Below, in pieces: positions 56,410 through 64,000 of a stretch of 64,000 nucleotides of DNA. The stretch is from Neisseriaceae bacterium (GTDB lineage: Bacteria > Pseudomonadota > Gammaproteobacteria > Burkholderiales > UBA11063), in NCBI GenBank assembly GCA_003963245.1, contig RXJX01000014.1:100894-164893 (forward strand). Direction: 5' to 3'. The first letter of the stretch is position 1. Each line of letters opens with the position of its first letter. The translations under genes and the position numbers were made by a program. A model generated the notes under the pieces. The model was not told where the DNA came from, did no database searches, and was given only the letters and a program-made list of their open reading frames with translations.

Positions 56410-57977
56410 GCTCCGCTATGTCGCTTATGTTTAGCACGATAAAGTGAAATACACTTTGCCGTTATAGTCAAAAACAACAAAAAGAATATCCCGCCTATAA
56501 TAGGATAATTTGCGTAGCGCTGATAAGGCGTTGTACCAATTACACCTTGGACATAATCAATCAGCACTCCGGATTCAAAATCAGGAAGACGAGATTGAAT
56601 TTCTCCATTTGGCTTAATAATCGCGCTACTTCCGGTATTGGTACCTTGGATAAAGTAACGCTGATTTTCTAAAGCTCGTGCCTGTGAAAGCTGAAGATGC
56701 TCATCTTTAGCATGAGTATTACCAAACCAAACCAGATCACTAATGTTTGCCATAATCGTGGAATTGGCAGCACGGCTCACCAACTCACTGGCAAAACCAT
56801 TCTCATAGCAAATATTAAAGGCAATTTTCTGATTAGCTAAAATAAATGGCTTCTGATTTAAGCTACCACCACTAAACCCAACCATTGGTAAGCCAAACAA
56901 ACGATATAGTCCACCCCAAAGTTGTGGAAATGGGGTAAATTCACCAAATGGAACTAAATGCGTTTTGGCATAATAGGGATGCCCTGGTTTACTAACCTCG
57001 ACGGCAGCGCTAGCATAATCACCTGCAGCATTAATTATCTGCGGCATACCAATCACAAGCTCCGCTCCATTAGCCTTAGCCAGTGCCGTTATATCATTGA
57101 GGTAATAGGGAGGTAAATTGTCTTCAAAGATGGGAAAGGCTGTTTCTGGCAAAATAATCAGATCAGCTTTAGTGCGGGCAATAGCTTTAGCATACATATC
57201 CAAGTTACGCAAAAATTTTCGACTATCCCACTTCGTTTCCTGATCAATATTACCCTGAATCAAAGCAACTTTAATTTGCTTTCCATATGGTTTGGTGTAT
57301 TGTTGATTGTTGAGTCCGTAACCAATGATTGCAAGCAGCATAAAATAAACGATGGATAAACGTAGTGAGCGGGTAATTTGCGGTGCATTACCCAGCAAAT
57401 TTTGACGTTGGTAAATTACGATAAATAAAAAACCAATAACGCTTAATGTTAACCAAGAAACACCATAGATTCCTAAGACAGGAAAGTAGCCGTTTAATAA
57501 ATAGTTACCAATTTGAGTGTAACCAACATCACACCATGGAAATCCAGTTAAAACCCATCCGCGCAACCACTCCCCGAGAACCCAGCAACTGGGAAAAATA
57601 AAAAGATAATTAATTTCTAGCGACTTAGTTCGAAAATAATCAAAAATAAAAAAAGCTAAGCTAATAAAAAAAGCCATAACTGCAGAAAAAGCAAGCTGTG
57701 CAATTACTGCAATAATAAAACCAGTATTAATGATATAGTTTAAGGAATAGAATATCCAATAAAGCTGAGCACTAAAATAGCCCATGGCAAAACAAGCAAT
57801 ACCTAAGTGAAGATATATTTTTCTATTTTTAGATAATGAAGTCTCGTACACCCACAACAACATCAATATTGAGATAATAATAAAAATGCTCTTATGATAA
57901 GGAGCAAAAGCAAACATGCTAAGGATTCCGGCTAGGAATAACCAGGGTAGATTAAATTTGGAGGAAAGATTACTCAT
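56406..57977 (-). CDS. lnt: Apolipoprotein N-acyltransferase
   Basis: 523 aa. Six N-terminal membrane segments, then a nitrilase domain with the catalytic triad Glu in LIILPETAFPIFE (about 268-280), Lys in AKTHLVPFGEFTPFPQ (about 330-345) and Cys in FNICYENGF (about 379-387). Adds the third acyl chain to lipoproteins at the periplasmic side. The six or so lipoproteins in this window depend on it. Overlaps corC by 8 bp. Confidence 0.95.
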   Translation of the reverse strand: MSNLSSKFNLPWLFLAGILSMFAFAPYHKSIFIIISILMLLWVYETSLSKNRKIYLHLGIACFAMGYFSAQLYWIFYSLNYIINTGFIIAVIAQLAFSAVMAFFISLAFFIFDYFRTKSLEINYLFIFPSCWVLGEWLRGWVLTGFPWCDVGYTQIGNYLLNGYFPVLGIYGVSWLTLSVIGFLFIVIYQRQNLLGNAPQITRSLRLSIVYFMLLAIIGYGLNNQQYTKPYGKQIKVALIQGNIDQETKWDSRKFLRNLDMYAKAIARTKADLIILPETAFPIFEDNLPPYYLNDITALAKANGAELVIGMPQIINAAGDYASAAVEVSKPGHPYYAKTHLVPFGEFTPFPQLWGGLYRLFGLPMVGFSGGSLNQKPFILANQKIAFNICYENGFASELVSRAANSTIMANISDLVWFGNTHAKDEHLQLSQARALENQRYFIQGTNTGSSAIIKPNGEIQSRLPDFESGVLIDYVQGVIGTTPYQRYANYPIIGGIFFLLFLTITAKCISLYRAKHKRHSGA

Positions 57978-58794
57978 TTACTTGAGAAGATTTTTTAACA
58001 GTTAGTGAACCTATTTTACGACTATCCGCTTGAACAATTTCGACATCATACTCATTGACTTTAAATGACTCTCCAGCGTGTGGAATTTTGCCCAAATATT
58101 TACAGACATAGCCACCAACGCTCTCAACTTTATCGTCTACCCATGTTGAACCAGTTGCATTGTTAAATTGTTCAAGTCCACAAAAGCCTTTTACGCGATA
58201 TATTCCAGCCTGAAGCTCCACGACACCATGCTCTTCACCATCAATCGCATCGTGTTCATCATCAATTTCACCAATTATTTGCTCAACAATCATTTCCAAG
58301 GTAACAATTCCTGCCACGTTGGTGAATTCATCAACAACAATTGCCAAATGCGAATGACGAACCCGCATTTCATAAAGTAAAGCATCAATTGGTTTAATAT
58401 CAGGAACAAATAGTGGTTGGCGTAATAAAGAATGAAGGTCAAACTCACTAGGATTAAGAATATACTGAACAATATCTTTACTGTGAAATATTCCAACTAC
58501 ATCATTAATATTCTCATCTACTACGGGAAAACGTGAATGTCCGGTAGAAATAATCAATTTAATAATTTCATCAACTGAACTGGTTAATCGAATGACATCG
58601 ACTTCATGGCGAGGTAATAAAATATCTTTAGCACGCATGTCTCCAAATTGCAAAACCGCCTCTAACAAAGGCAAGCTATCTCGATCAAAAATACCAGCCT
58701 TAGCTGATTCCGCAAGAATCTCAATCAACTCCTGACGATTATTAACCTGATTACCAAATAATTGCTGTAATACTTTGCTATTAAATAATTTCAT
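57970..58794 (-). CDS. corC: CBS-domain protein CorC/YbeX
   Basis: 274 aa from ATG 58794 (or 58797, or TTG 58812). Two CBS domains: DILLPRHEVDVIRLTSSVDE (about 53-72), and LAIVVDEFTNVAGIVTLEMI (about 130-149). A C-terminal CorC/HlyC domain follows: GIYRVKGFCGLEQFNNATG (about 197-215) and SVGGYVCKYLGKIPHAGESF. Linked to magnesium/cobalt handling and ribosome biogenesis. The order ybeY-corC-lnt is conserved in proteobacteria. Confidence 0.9.
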   Translation of the reverse strand: MKLFNSKVLQQLFGNQVNNRQELIEILAESAKAGIFDRDSLPLLEAVLQFGDMRAKDILLPRHEVDVIRLTSSVDEIIKLIISTGHSRFPVVDENINDVVGIFHSKDIVQYILNPSEFDLHSLLRQPLFVPDIKPIDALLYEMRVRHSHLAIVVDEFTNVAGIVTLEMIVEQIIGEIDDEHDAIDGEEHGVVELQAGIYRVKGFCGLEQFNNATGSTWVDDKVESVGGYVCKYLGKIPHAGESFKVNEYDVEIVQADSRKIGSLTVKKSSQVNE

Positions 58795-58813
58795 CATCTT
58801 CCAATAGAACAAG

Positions 58814-59266
58814 CTAAATAACTAGATATGGATTCTCAAACCCCAATTCATGCAAAATACGGACCTCGATTGCTTCCATTTCCTCAGCATCATTTTCTTC
58901 AATATGATCAAAGCCCTGCAAATGCAAAGCACCATGAACCAGCATATGAGCATAATGAGCCAAGATTGATTTAGATTGCTCCTGAGCCTCACGAACAATA
59001 ACTCCATCACAAAGAATCAATTCACCACTAAGTAAGCCAAAAGATTCACGGGTACTTGCATACTCAAGTGAAATCACGTTAGTTGATTTATTAATCCCAC
59101 GATATTCTTGATTTAATTCTTGCGACATGCTTTCATTCACCAACGAAATACTCAGAACAACCGTTGCATAACGTTGTTGTAAACTTTTGCGTAACCATTT
59201 ATCAATCTGAGCCCTGCTAGGTTGATGCGGTAATACTTTATCACGAATGAGGTTGAATTTTAACAT
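58814..59266 (-). CDS. ybeY: Endoribonuclease YbeY
   Basis: 150 aa. The zinc-binding motif is MLVHGALHLQGFDHIEE (H-x3-H-x5-H, about 109-125). NQEYRGINKSTNVISL (about 55-70) is the family signature before it. Rrna processing and 70S quality control. The stop is 20 bp before the likely corC start. The tRNA operon lies just upstream. Confidence 0.93.
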   Translation of the reverse strand: MLKFNLIRDKVLPHQPSRAQIDKWLRKSLQQRYATVVLSISLVNESMSQELNQEYRGINKSTNVISLEYASTRESFGLLSGELILCDGVIVREAQEQSKSILAHYAHMLVHGALHLQGFDHIEENDAEEMEAIEVRILHELGFENPYLVI

Positions 59267-59370
59267 AACTTAGTTATATGAGAAGTTTGAAATACTGACA
59301 ATTTAAGACAAGCCTATGATATAAATAAAAAAGGAAGGATAAACTTAAAGGGAACAGGAAAAGAATAGAT

Positions 59371-59458
59371 GGTGCCGCGGGCCGGAATCGAACCGGCACG
59401 GGAATCACTTCCCGAGGGATTTTAAGTCCCTTGCGTCTACCTGTTCCGCCACCGCGGC
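59371..59458 (-). tRNA. tRNA-Leu (anticodon UAA)
   Basis: 88 nt including encoded CCA (59371-59373). Acceptor GCCGCGG/CCGCGGC with discriminator A. Anticodon loop CTTAAAA gives TAA. A long variable arm (CGGGAAGTGATTCCCG) marks a class II tRNA. T loop GTTCGATTC. Last of four tRNAs read from the same promoter. Confidence 0.95.
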
Positions 59459-59483
59459 AATGTTAGACACCATCTTAAGTTTG

Positions 59484-59557
59484 TGGAGGCGGGGGTCGGA
59501 ATCGAACCGGCGTCCACGGCTTTGCAGGCCGCTGCATAACCACTCTGCCACCCCGCC
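59484..59557 (-). tRNA. tRNA-Cys (anticodon GCA)
   Basis: 74 nt including CCA. Acceptor GGCGGGG pairs with CCCCGCC, discriminator T, CCA encoded. The anticodon loop reads CTGCAAA. T loop GTTCGATTC. Confidence 0.95.
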
Positions 59558-59582
59558 GCACATGCTGCGCGCTTGTACATAG

Positions 59583-59658
59583 TGGAGCGGGAGACGAGAC
59601 TCGAACTCGCGACCCCAACCTTGGCAAGGTTGTGCTCTACCAACTGAGCTACTCCCGC
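59583..59658 (-). tRNA. tRNA-Gly (anticodon GCC), copy 2
   Basis: 76 nt including CCA. Acceptor GCGGGAG pairs with CTCCCGC, discriminator T. The anticodon loop reads TTGCCAA. T loop GTTCGAGTC. Identical to the copy at 59691-59766. Confidence 0.96.
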
Positions 59659-59690
59659 AAACTTTCACAAGCCTGCCAACAAAAATCAAC

Positions 59691-59766
59691 TGGAGCGGGA
59701 GACGAGACTCGAACTCGCGACCCCAACCTTGGCAAGGTTGTGCTCTACCAACTGAGCTACTCCCGC
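59691..59766 (-). tRNA. tRNA-Gly (anticodon GCC), copy 1
   Basis: 76 nt including CCA, same sequence as the copy at 59583-59658. First tRNA after the promoter at 59807-59836. Confidence 0.96.
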
Positions 59767-59806
59767 AGCTAACTTACGCTAGGCGTCTCTTTTTGTTGAG
59801 GTGCTT

Positions 59807-59836
59807 ATTATGCCACAAGGCTTTGACCAATGTCAA
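59807..59836 (-). promoter_or_regulatory. Strong promoter of the tRNA operon
   Basis: Minus-strand TTGACA (59831-59836), 18-bp spacer, and CATAAT (59807-59812) with TGG before it (extended -10). It lies about 40 bp upstream of tRNA-Gly copy 1 and about 70 bp past the truB stop. Confidence 0.85.
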
Positions 59837-59908
59837 AATTTTTTCTAAATTATTTAGCCTAGATTATTGAGTCTCAGTATAAGCAATTATTATATTTCAA
59901 TAAAAATT

Positions 59909-60832
59909 TTAGACTATTAAAGTGCTTAATTCAGAAATTAGCCTTCGAGGATGAAGAAAGGTTTGATCTTGAAGCACGTTAAAATAACCGACACCAAGAA
60001 AATGCTCTTCAAAATACAAACGATAATCTTGACCTAGCGAACAAGCATTTTCAAAACTAGATGCAATATTTCCAAATTTAACCGTTGAAAATTCTGCATC
60101 ACTTAGCTCATACTTTGGCAATTCTGCAGCTAAAACATCAACAGGTAGCAATCGTTGCATATCCAAACCATTAGTAGCCAAATCATGAAGCGTCAGCGTT
60201 TCTTGTATCTTAAACTGATTAGTTTTAGTTCGCCGTAATGCAATTAGTGATGCACCACAGCCTAAAAGGTTACCAATGTCCTCTGCCAACGTTCGGATAT
60301 ACGTTCCTTTACTAACCCGCGCAGTAAAGGTAATTTGCTGCAACTGAGGATCATAATGATTGAGTTCTAAAGCATGAATAGTAACATGACGTGCTGGGCG
60401 TTCTATTTCAATTCCAGCTCGTGCATACTCATACAATGGACGACCGTTGTGCTTGAGAGCTGAATACATCGGAGGAATTTGAACTATCTCACCAACAAAA
60501 TGCTTAAATGTAGATAAAACACGCTCCAAATCGGTATCCACAGCACGTGTTTCAACTAAATTGCCTTCACTATCACCACTATCGGTAATAATTCCCAATT
60601 GAGCCGTAGCAATGTACTCTTTATCGCCATCAAGGAGATACCCAGCAAATTTAGTAGCCTGTCCTAAGCAAATCGGTAAAAGACCTGTTGCCAGAGGATC
60701 TAGAGTGCCTGTATGCCCTACTTTTTCAGCATTTAGAATCCACTTTACTTTTTGAATAGCCTGATTACTGGATAAGCCAATTGGTTTATCCAAAAGCAGA
60801 ACACCATCGATTTTATTGCGAATTTTTTTCAT
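59909..60832 (-). CDS. truB: tRNA pseudouridine-55 synthase
   Basis: 307 aa from ATG 60832, overlapping rbfA by 20 bp; a start at 60880 inside rbfA would add 16 residues. VLLLDKPIGLSSNQAIQKVK (about 11-30), then the catalytic Asp in VGHTGTLDPLATGLLPICLG (about 39-58). YSALKHNGRPLYEYAR and RVSKGTYIRTLAEDIG follow. Makes psi55 in the T loop. Part of nusA-infB-rbfA-truB. Confidence 0.93.
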   Translation of the reverse strand: MKKIRNKIDGVLLLDKPIGLSSNQAIQKVKWILNAEKVGHTGTLDPLATGLLPICLGQATKFAGYLLDGDKEYIATAQLGIITDSGDSEGNLVETRAVDTDLERVLSTFKHFVGEIVQIPPMYSALKHNGRPLYEYARAGIEIERPARHVTIHALELNHYDPQLQQITFTARVSKGTYIRTLAEDIGNLLGCGASLIALRRTKTNQFKIQETLTLHDLATNGLDMQRLLPVDVLAAELPKYELSDAEFSTVKFGNIASSFENACSLGQDYRLYFEEHFLGVGYFNVLQDQTFLHPRRLISELSTLIV

Positions 60833-61214
60833 CGACGTCTTTATTTTCTGTCTCAGATTCTTCACCATATTCATCAGCAACTTTGCTAATCAGACTTAGA
60901 ATATGTGAGCCGCGCTCTAATGACTCATCAAAGATGAACTTTAATTGCGGAACTGTGTAGGTAGTTAAACCCTTTGATAACTCTGAACGAATAAAACCTT
61001 TTGCGCTTTCAAGTGCTTTGGCTATTCCATCCCGTTGCTCTGTCTGCAAAACCGAATAATAAATTTTAGCTAATGAATAATCATTAGTCACTTCTACATC
61101 ATTAACCGTAACCCAACTAATTCGTGGATCTTTAACTTTGGCACGCAAAATTGCCATAATATCTTTTTGAATCTGATCTGCCATCCGAGTGGCACGATTA
61201 GCACTTTTTTTCAT
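60813..61214 (-). CDS. rbfA: Ribosome-binding factor A
   Basis: 133 aa. KH-type fold: ADQIQKDIMAILRAKVKDPR (about 12-31), and VEVTNDYSLAKIYYSVLQTE (about 41-60) with VPQLKFIFDESLERGSHI (about 87-104). 30S maturation. Acidic tail EYGEESETENKDVDEKN. Between infB (63-bp gap) and truB. Confidence 0.94.
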   Translation of the reverse strand: MKKSANRATRMADQIQKDIMAILRAKVKDPRISWVTVNDVEVTNDYSLAKIYYSVLQTEQRDGIAKALESAKGFIRSELSKGLTTYTVPQLKFIFDESLERGSHILSLISKVADEYGEESETENKDVDEKNSQ

Positions 61215-61277
61215 CTATTTATTTAAACTTTCCTGTGAATTGTATAACTGCCCGGTAAAAACCGAGCAGTGTTTAAA

Positions 61278-63809
61278 CTAAAGGCTTCGTTGTATTTCTG
61301 AAACTTCAAATGCTTCAATAATATCGCCTTCTTTAATATCATGGTAATCTTTTATCGATACACCACACTCATAACCAGCTTTTACTTCTTTAACATCATC
61401 TTTGAAACGACGTAAGCCGCTAAATTCACCAGTATGAATTACCATACTATCACGAATAATACGAATTCGTGCATTGCGCTTCACTGTACCGTCTAAAACC
61501 ATACAGCCTGCAATAACAGATTTATTGATAGTAAACACCTGACGAATTTCAATATTACCTGTAATTACTTCACGTTTTTCCGGTGATAATAAACCAGATA
61601 ATGCTGCTTTAACATCATCGATAATTTCATAAATAATATTGTAGTAACGGATCTCAATATTATTGCTCTCCGCAAGTTTTTTGGCATTATTATCGGCACG
61701 AGTATTAAACCCAACCACTACCGCATTAGATGCGATCGCCAAGTTAATATCCGACTCATTAACACCACCAACTGCAGCATGGACAACTTGAACTTGAACT
61801 TCTTCATTTGATAAGCGTTGTAAAGAATGAGTTAACGCTTCGTAAGAACCCTGTACATCAGATTTAATAATAATATTCAAAGTTTTAACTTCTTGAGCAC
61901 CATTAGCAGCAAATAAGCTATCTAATTTGGCAGCCTGCTGACGCAATAAGCGCTCATTTTTCATTTTCTCATCGCGGAAAGTTGCGATCTCACGAGCCTT
62001 ACGTTCATCTTTAACTACAATTAAATCATCACCAGCACTAGGCACATCAGCTAAACCCAGAATTTCAACCGGAATTGATGGACCTGCAGTATCAACTGGC
62101 TTACCGCGCTCATCAATCATTGCCCGTACCTTACCATAGCAAGTACCTGCAAGAACGATATCGCCTTTACGAAGTGTTCCTGATTGCACCAATACCGTCA
62201 CTACTGAACCACGCCCTTTATCAAGTTTAGATTCAATAACTACGGCTTTTGCCGGAGCATCAACCTGAGCTTTTAGCTCCAAAACTTCAGCTTGCAACAA
62301 GACCGCTTGAAGAAGATCATCAATCCCCATACCAGTTTTTGCTGATACTGGAACACACATTACATCACCACCCCAATCTTCAGCAACAATTTCATGTACG
62401 GTCAATTCCTGTTTGATTTTCTCGGCATTGGCGCCTTGTTTATCCATTTTATTCATGGCTACGACAATTGGCACGCCAGCTGATTTAGAGTGATTAATTG
62501 CTTCGATTGTTTGCGGCATAATACCATCATCTGCAGCAACAACTAAAATTACAATATCAGTTAATTGAGCACCACGAGCACGTAATGCGGTAAAAGCTTC
62601 ATGTCCTGGTGTATCAAGGAATGTCACCATACCATTATCAGTTTCCACATGGTAAGCACCAATATGTTGTGTAATACCACCAGCTTCACCAGCAGCGACC
62701 TTCGCTTTACGAATATAATCCAACAACGAAGTTTTACCATGATCAACATGTCCCATAACCGTAACTACTGGCGCACGATGAATCATCTCACTAGCATTAT
62801 GCTCAACTACATCATCCAAGAAGCTCTCAGGGTCATTAGCTTGTGCGGCAATGGCTTTGTGCCCTAATTCTTCAACCACCAAAATAGCCGTATCCTGATC
62901 AATTGACTGATTAATCGTAACCATCATCCCCATTTTCATTAGACGCTTAACTACTTCGGAAGCTTTAACTGAAATTTTATGCGCTAAATCAGCAACCGTA
63001 ATTGCTTCAGGAATGGCTACTTCCATAACCTGTTGTTTAACAGGTTTCTGGAATTCTTGAATTTTAGGCATCTTATGCACAGCCTTGGCTTTGTGTTCAG
63101 GCTTACGATGTGGCGCTTTATGATGCGGCTGAGGTGCTGCAACTGGTTTAGCCTCCTCTTCCGCAACAACTTCGGTCTCAATAACGGCATCAATATCCGT
63201 GAATTCATCATCTAAGACACCATCTTCCAAGCTAGAATCAGCTTTACCGATAACTTTCATTTTATTCGGTTTTTTCGCTACCTTAGCCGCTGGAGCTTTT
63301 GCACCTTTACGATTATCTTCATCGCTATTTTTGCTGATATCAGCATGACCACTTTTCGCAGGGCGTTCAGTTTTAGCGACAACTTCCTCTTCCAGAACAG
63401 GAACAGGAGCAATAACAGCTTCATCTAGCTCCACAACACTAGGAGCAAGCTCTACTACAGCAGGTGGCTCTTCATGGACTGGCGCGGTAGTTAGAGGAGT
63501 TTCAGCCAAAACTTCATCTTCACCAACATTTTTGTGCATCACTTTCTTACGTTTAATTTCAACTTTAATCGTATTACTCGAGCGCTGCTCTTCTGTTTCT
63601 TCTTTGTGAACAGCATCTGCATCTTTTTTCTTACCTAAAGATAGTTTTTTAGGCTTAGACACTGCACCACTTAAAAATGCCAAAAACACTGATTTATCTT
63701 CAGGCGATAATTCATCTTGTAGCGTTTTATTAATTCCAGCTTGTGCTAATTTAGTCAATAATTCGTTTTGTGAAATATTGAGCTCAAGAGCAAATTCTTT
63801 AATCGTCAT
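61278..63809 (-). CDS. infB: Translation initiation factor IF-2
   Basis: 843 aa. An IF2-N helical domain is at 1-50. A long charged, low-complexity linker (about 60-260) follows, and then a second IF2-N-like piece ([20 protein letters not shown]). The GTPase core has G1 [14 protein letters not shown] (about 352), G3 [13 protein letters not shown]4 [12 protein letters not shown], and G5 [10 protein letters not shown]. Domains II-IV follow to the C-terminus. It positions fMet-tRNA on the 30S subunit. Starts 10 bp after the nusA stop. Confidence 0.97.
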   Translation of the reverse strand: MTIKEFALELNISQNELLTKLAQAGINKTLQDELSPEDKSVFLAFLSGAVSKPKKLSLGKKKDADAVHKEETEEQRSSNTIKVEIKRKKVMHKNVGEDEVLAETPLTTAPVHEEPPAVVELAPSVVELDEAVIAPVPVLEEEVVAKTERPAKSGHADISKNSDEDNRKGAKAPAAKVAKKPNKMKVIGKADSSLEDGVLDDEFTDIDAVIETEVVAEEEAKPVAAPQPHHKAPHRKPEHKAKAVHKMPKIQEFQKPVKQQVMEVAIPEAITVADLAHKISVKASEVVKRLMKMGMMVTINQSIDQDTAILVVEELGHKAIAAQANDPESFLDDVVEHNASEMIHRAPVVTVMGHVDHGKTSLLDYIRKAKVAAGEAGGITQHIGAYHVETDNGMVTFLDTPGHEAFTALRARGAQLTDIVILVVAADDGIMPQTIEAINHSKSAGVPIVVAMNKMDKQGANAEKIKQELTVHEIVAEDWGGDVMCVPVSAKTGMGIDDLLQAVLLQAEVLELKAQVDAPAKAVVIESKLDKGRGSVVTVLVQSGTLRKGDIVLAGTCYGKVRAMIDERGKPVDTAGPSIPVEILGLADVPSAGDDLIVVKDERKAREIATFRDEKMKNERLLRQQAAKLDSLFAANGAQEVKTLNIIIKSDVQGSYEALTHSLQRLSNEEVQVQVVHAAVGGVNESDINLAIASNAVVVGFNTRADNNAKKLAESNNIEIRYYNIIYEIIDDVKAALSGLLSPEKREVITGNIEIRQVFTINKSVIAGCMVLDGTVKRNARIRIIRDSMVIHTGEFSGLRRFKDDVKEVKAGYECGVSIKDYHDIKEGDIIEAFEVSEIQRSL

Positions 63810-63818
63810 TCTTGTTCC

Positions 63819-64000
63819 TTACTCTTGAAAATAGCCACAAACTTCACGGGCTTTTAAAATTAATTTATTTGCTGTTTCTGAATCAATACTAATCATATCC
63901 ATTAATTCATCACCAGCTAGATCAGCAAAATCGTCTAAAGACATAACACCATGCTCAACTAATTGCAATAAAACATCTTGTGAAAACTTAACCACTGCAG
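63819..64000 (-). CDS. nusA: Transcription factor NusA, C-terminal part only
   Basis: The last 60 codons are visible; the rest lies beyond the window. The tail reads LLQLVEHGVMSLDDFADLAG, then LMDMISIDSETANKLILKAR and VCGYFQE. This is the helix-hairpin-helix type acidic repeat that ends NusA in beta- and gammaproteobacteria. The position before infB supports it. Transcription elongation and antitermination. Confidence 0.9.
   Translation of the reverse strand, partial: AVVKFSQDVLLQLVEHGVMSLDDFADLAGDELMDMISIDSETANKLILKAREVCGYFQE

Noticed and set aside
59405..59689. Apparent 94-aa reading frame across the tRNA genes
   Set aside because: It is an open frame produced by tRNA-Gly, tRNA-Cys and tRNA-Leu sequences, not a protein gene.

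Overview
The window is 64 kb of AT-rich bacterial chromosome (roughly 37-40% GC by eye) with Gram-negative content: Lnt, lipoproteins, a TolC/RND pair, an orphan outer-membrane efflux lipoprotein and a type IV pilin. Betaproteobacterial, possibly Neisseriales-like, is the best guess. It rests on nusA-infB-rbfA-truB, ybeY-corC-lnt, rsmG-parA-parB, an NsrR-type Rrf2 regulator, and a GyrA in which the quinolone codon is number 91, as in Neisseria. The taxonomic call is inference. No phage, transposase or CRISPR array is visible.

Positions 1-10400 are an accessory island on the minus strand. Six genes for exported proteins (three lipoproteins, three signal-peptide proteins) form four transcription units: one truncated at the window edge, a lipoprotein plus a phospholipase C-like protein, a 708-aa lipoprotein, and a 532-aa secreted protein plus a lipoprotein. 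Each unit is preceded by the same 47-bp promoter block. It consists of an inverted repeat (AATAGA-N8-TCTATT) ending in a TTGTnn -35, an exact 17-bp spacer and a -10. A divergent PAS-like/LuxR-type regulator (9567-10373) sits next to the block. I read this as a co-regulated set of secreted, possibly membrane-active effectors. A distant relative of the helical proteins (34941-37385) lies beside two tandem LysR genes.

Positions 10594-16073 (plus strand) hold a methyltransferase-rnhA-mnmC operon, a WecA/MraY-type glycosyl-phosphate transferase, a type IV pilin and a pilin-like protein without a processing site. Positions 16203-31974 (minus) hold a secreted hydrolase, aroA, a prolyl-4-hydroxylase-like protein, gyrA, deaD, an SDR, an efflux lipoprotein, glmU, dnaE and a HIT protein. 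Positions 32345-40856 hold an orphan fructose PTS permease, a GNAT, the second toxin-like locus with its LysR pair, a Cof-like HAD and nsrR. Positions 40904-51429 (minus) hold an RND pump with its TolC, then a tight run hemA-prfA-HAD-rsmG-parA-parB-HAD.

Positions 51700-56409 (plus) hold slt, cca, a UPF0126 protein, hupB and a lipoprotein. Positions 56406-64000 (minus) hold ybeY-corC-lnt, a tRNA operon (Gly-Gly-Cys-Leu) with a strong promoter, and nusA(partial)-infB-rbfA-truB. Housekeeping promoters here often show an extended -10 (TGnTATAAT or TGnTAAAAT), unlike the island promoters.
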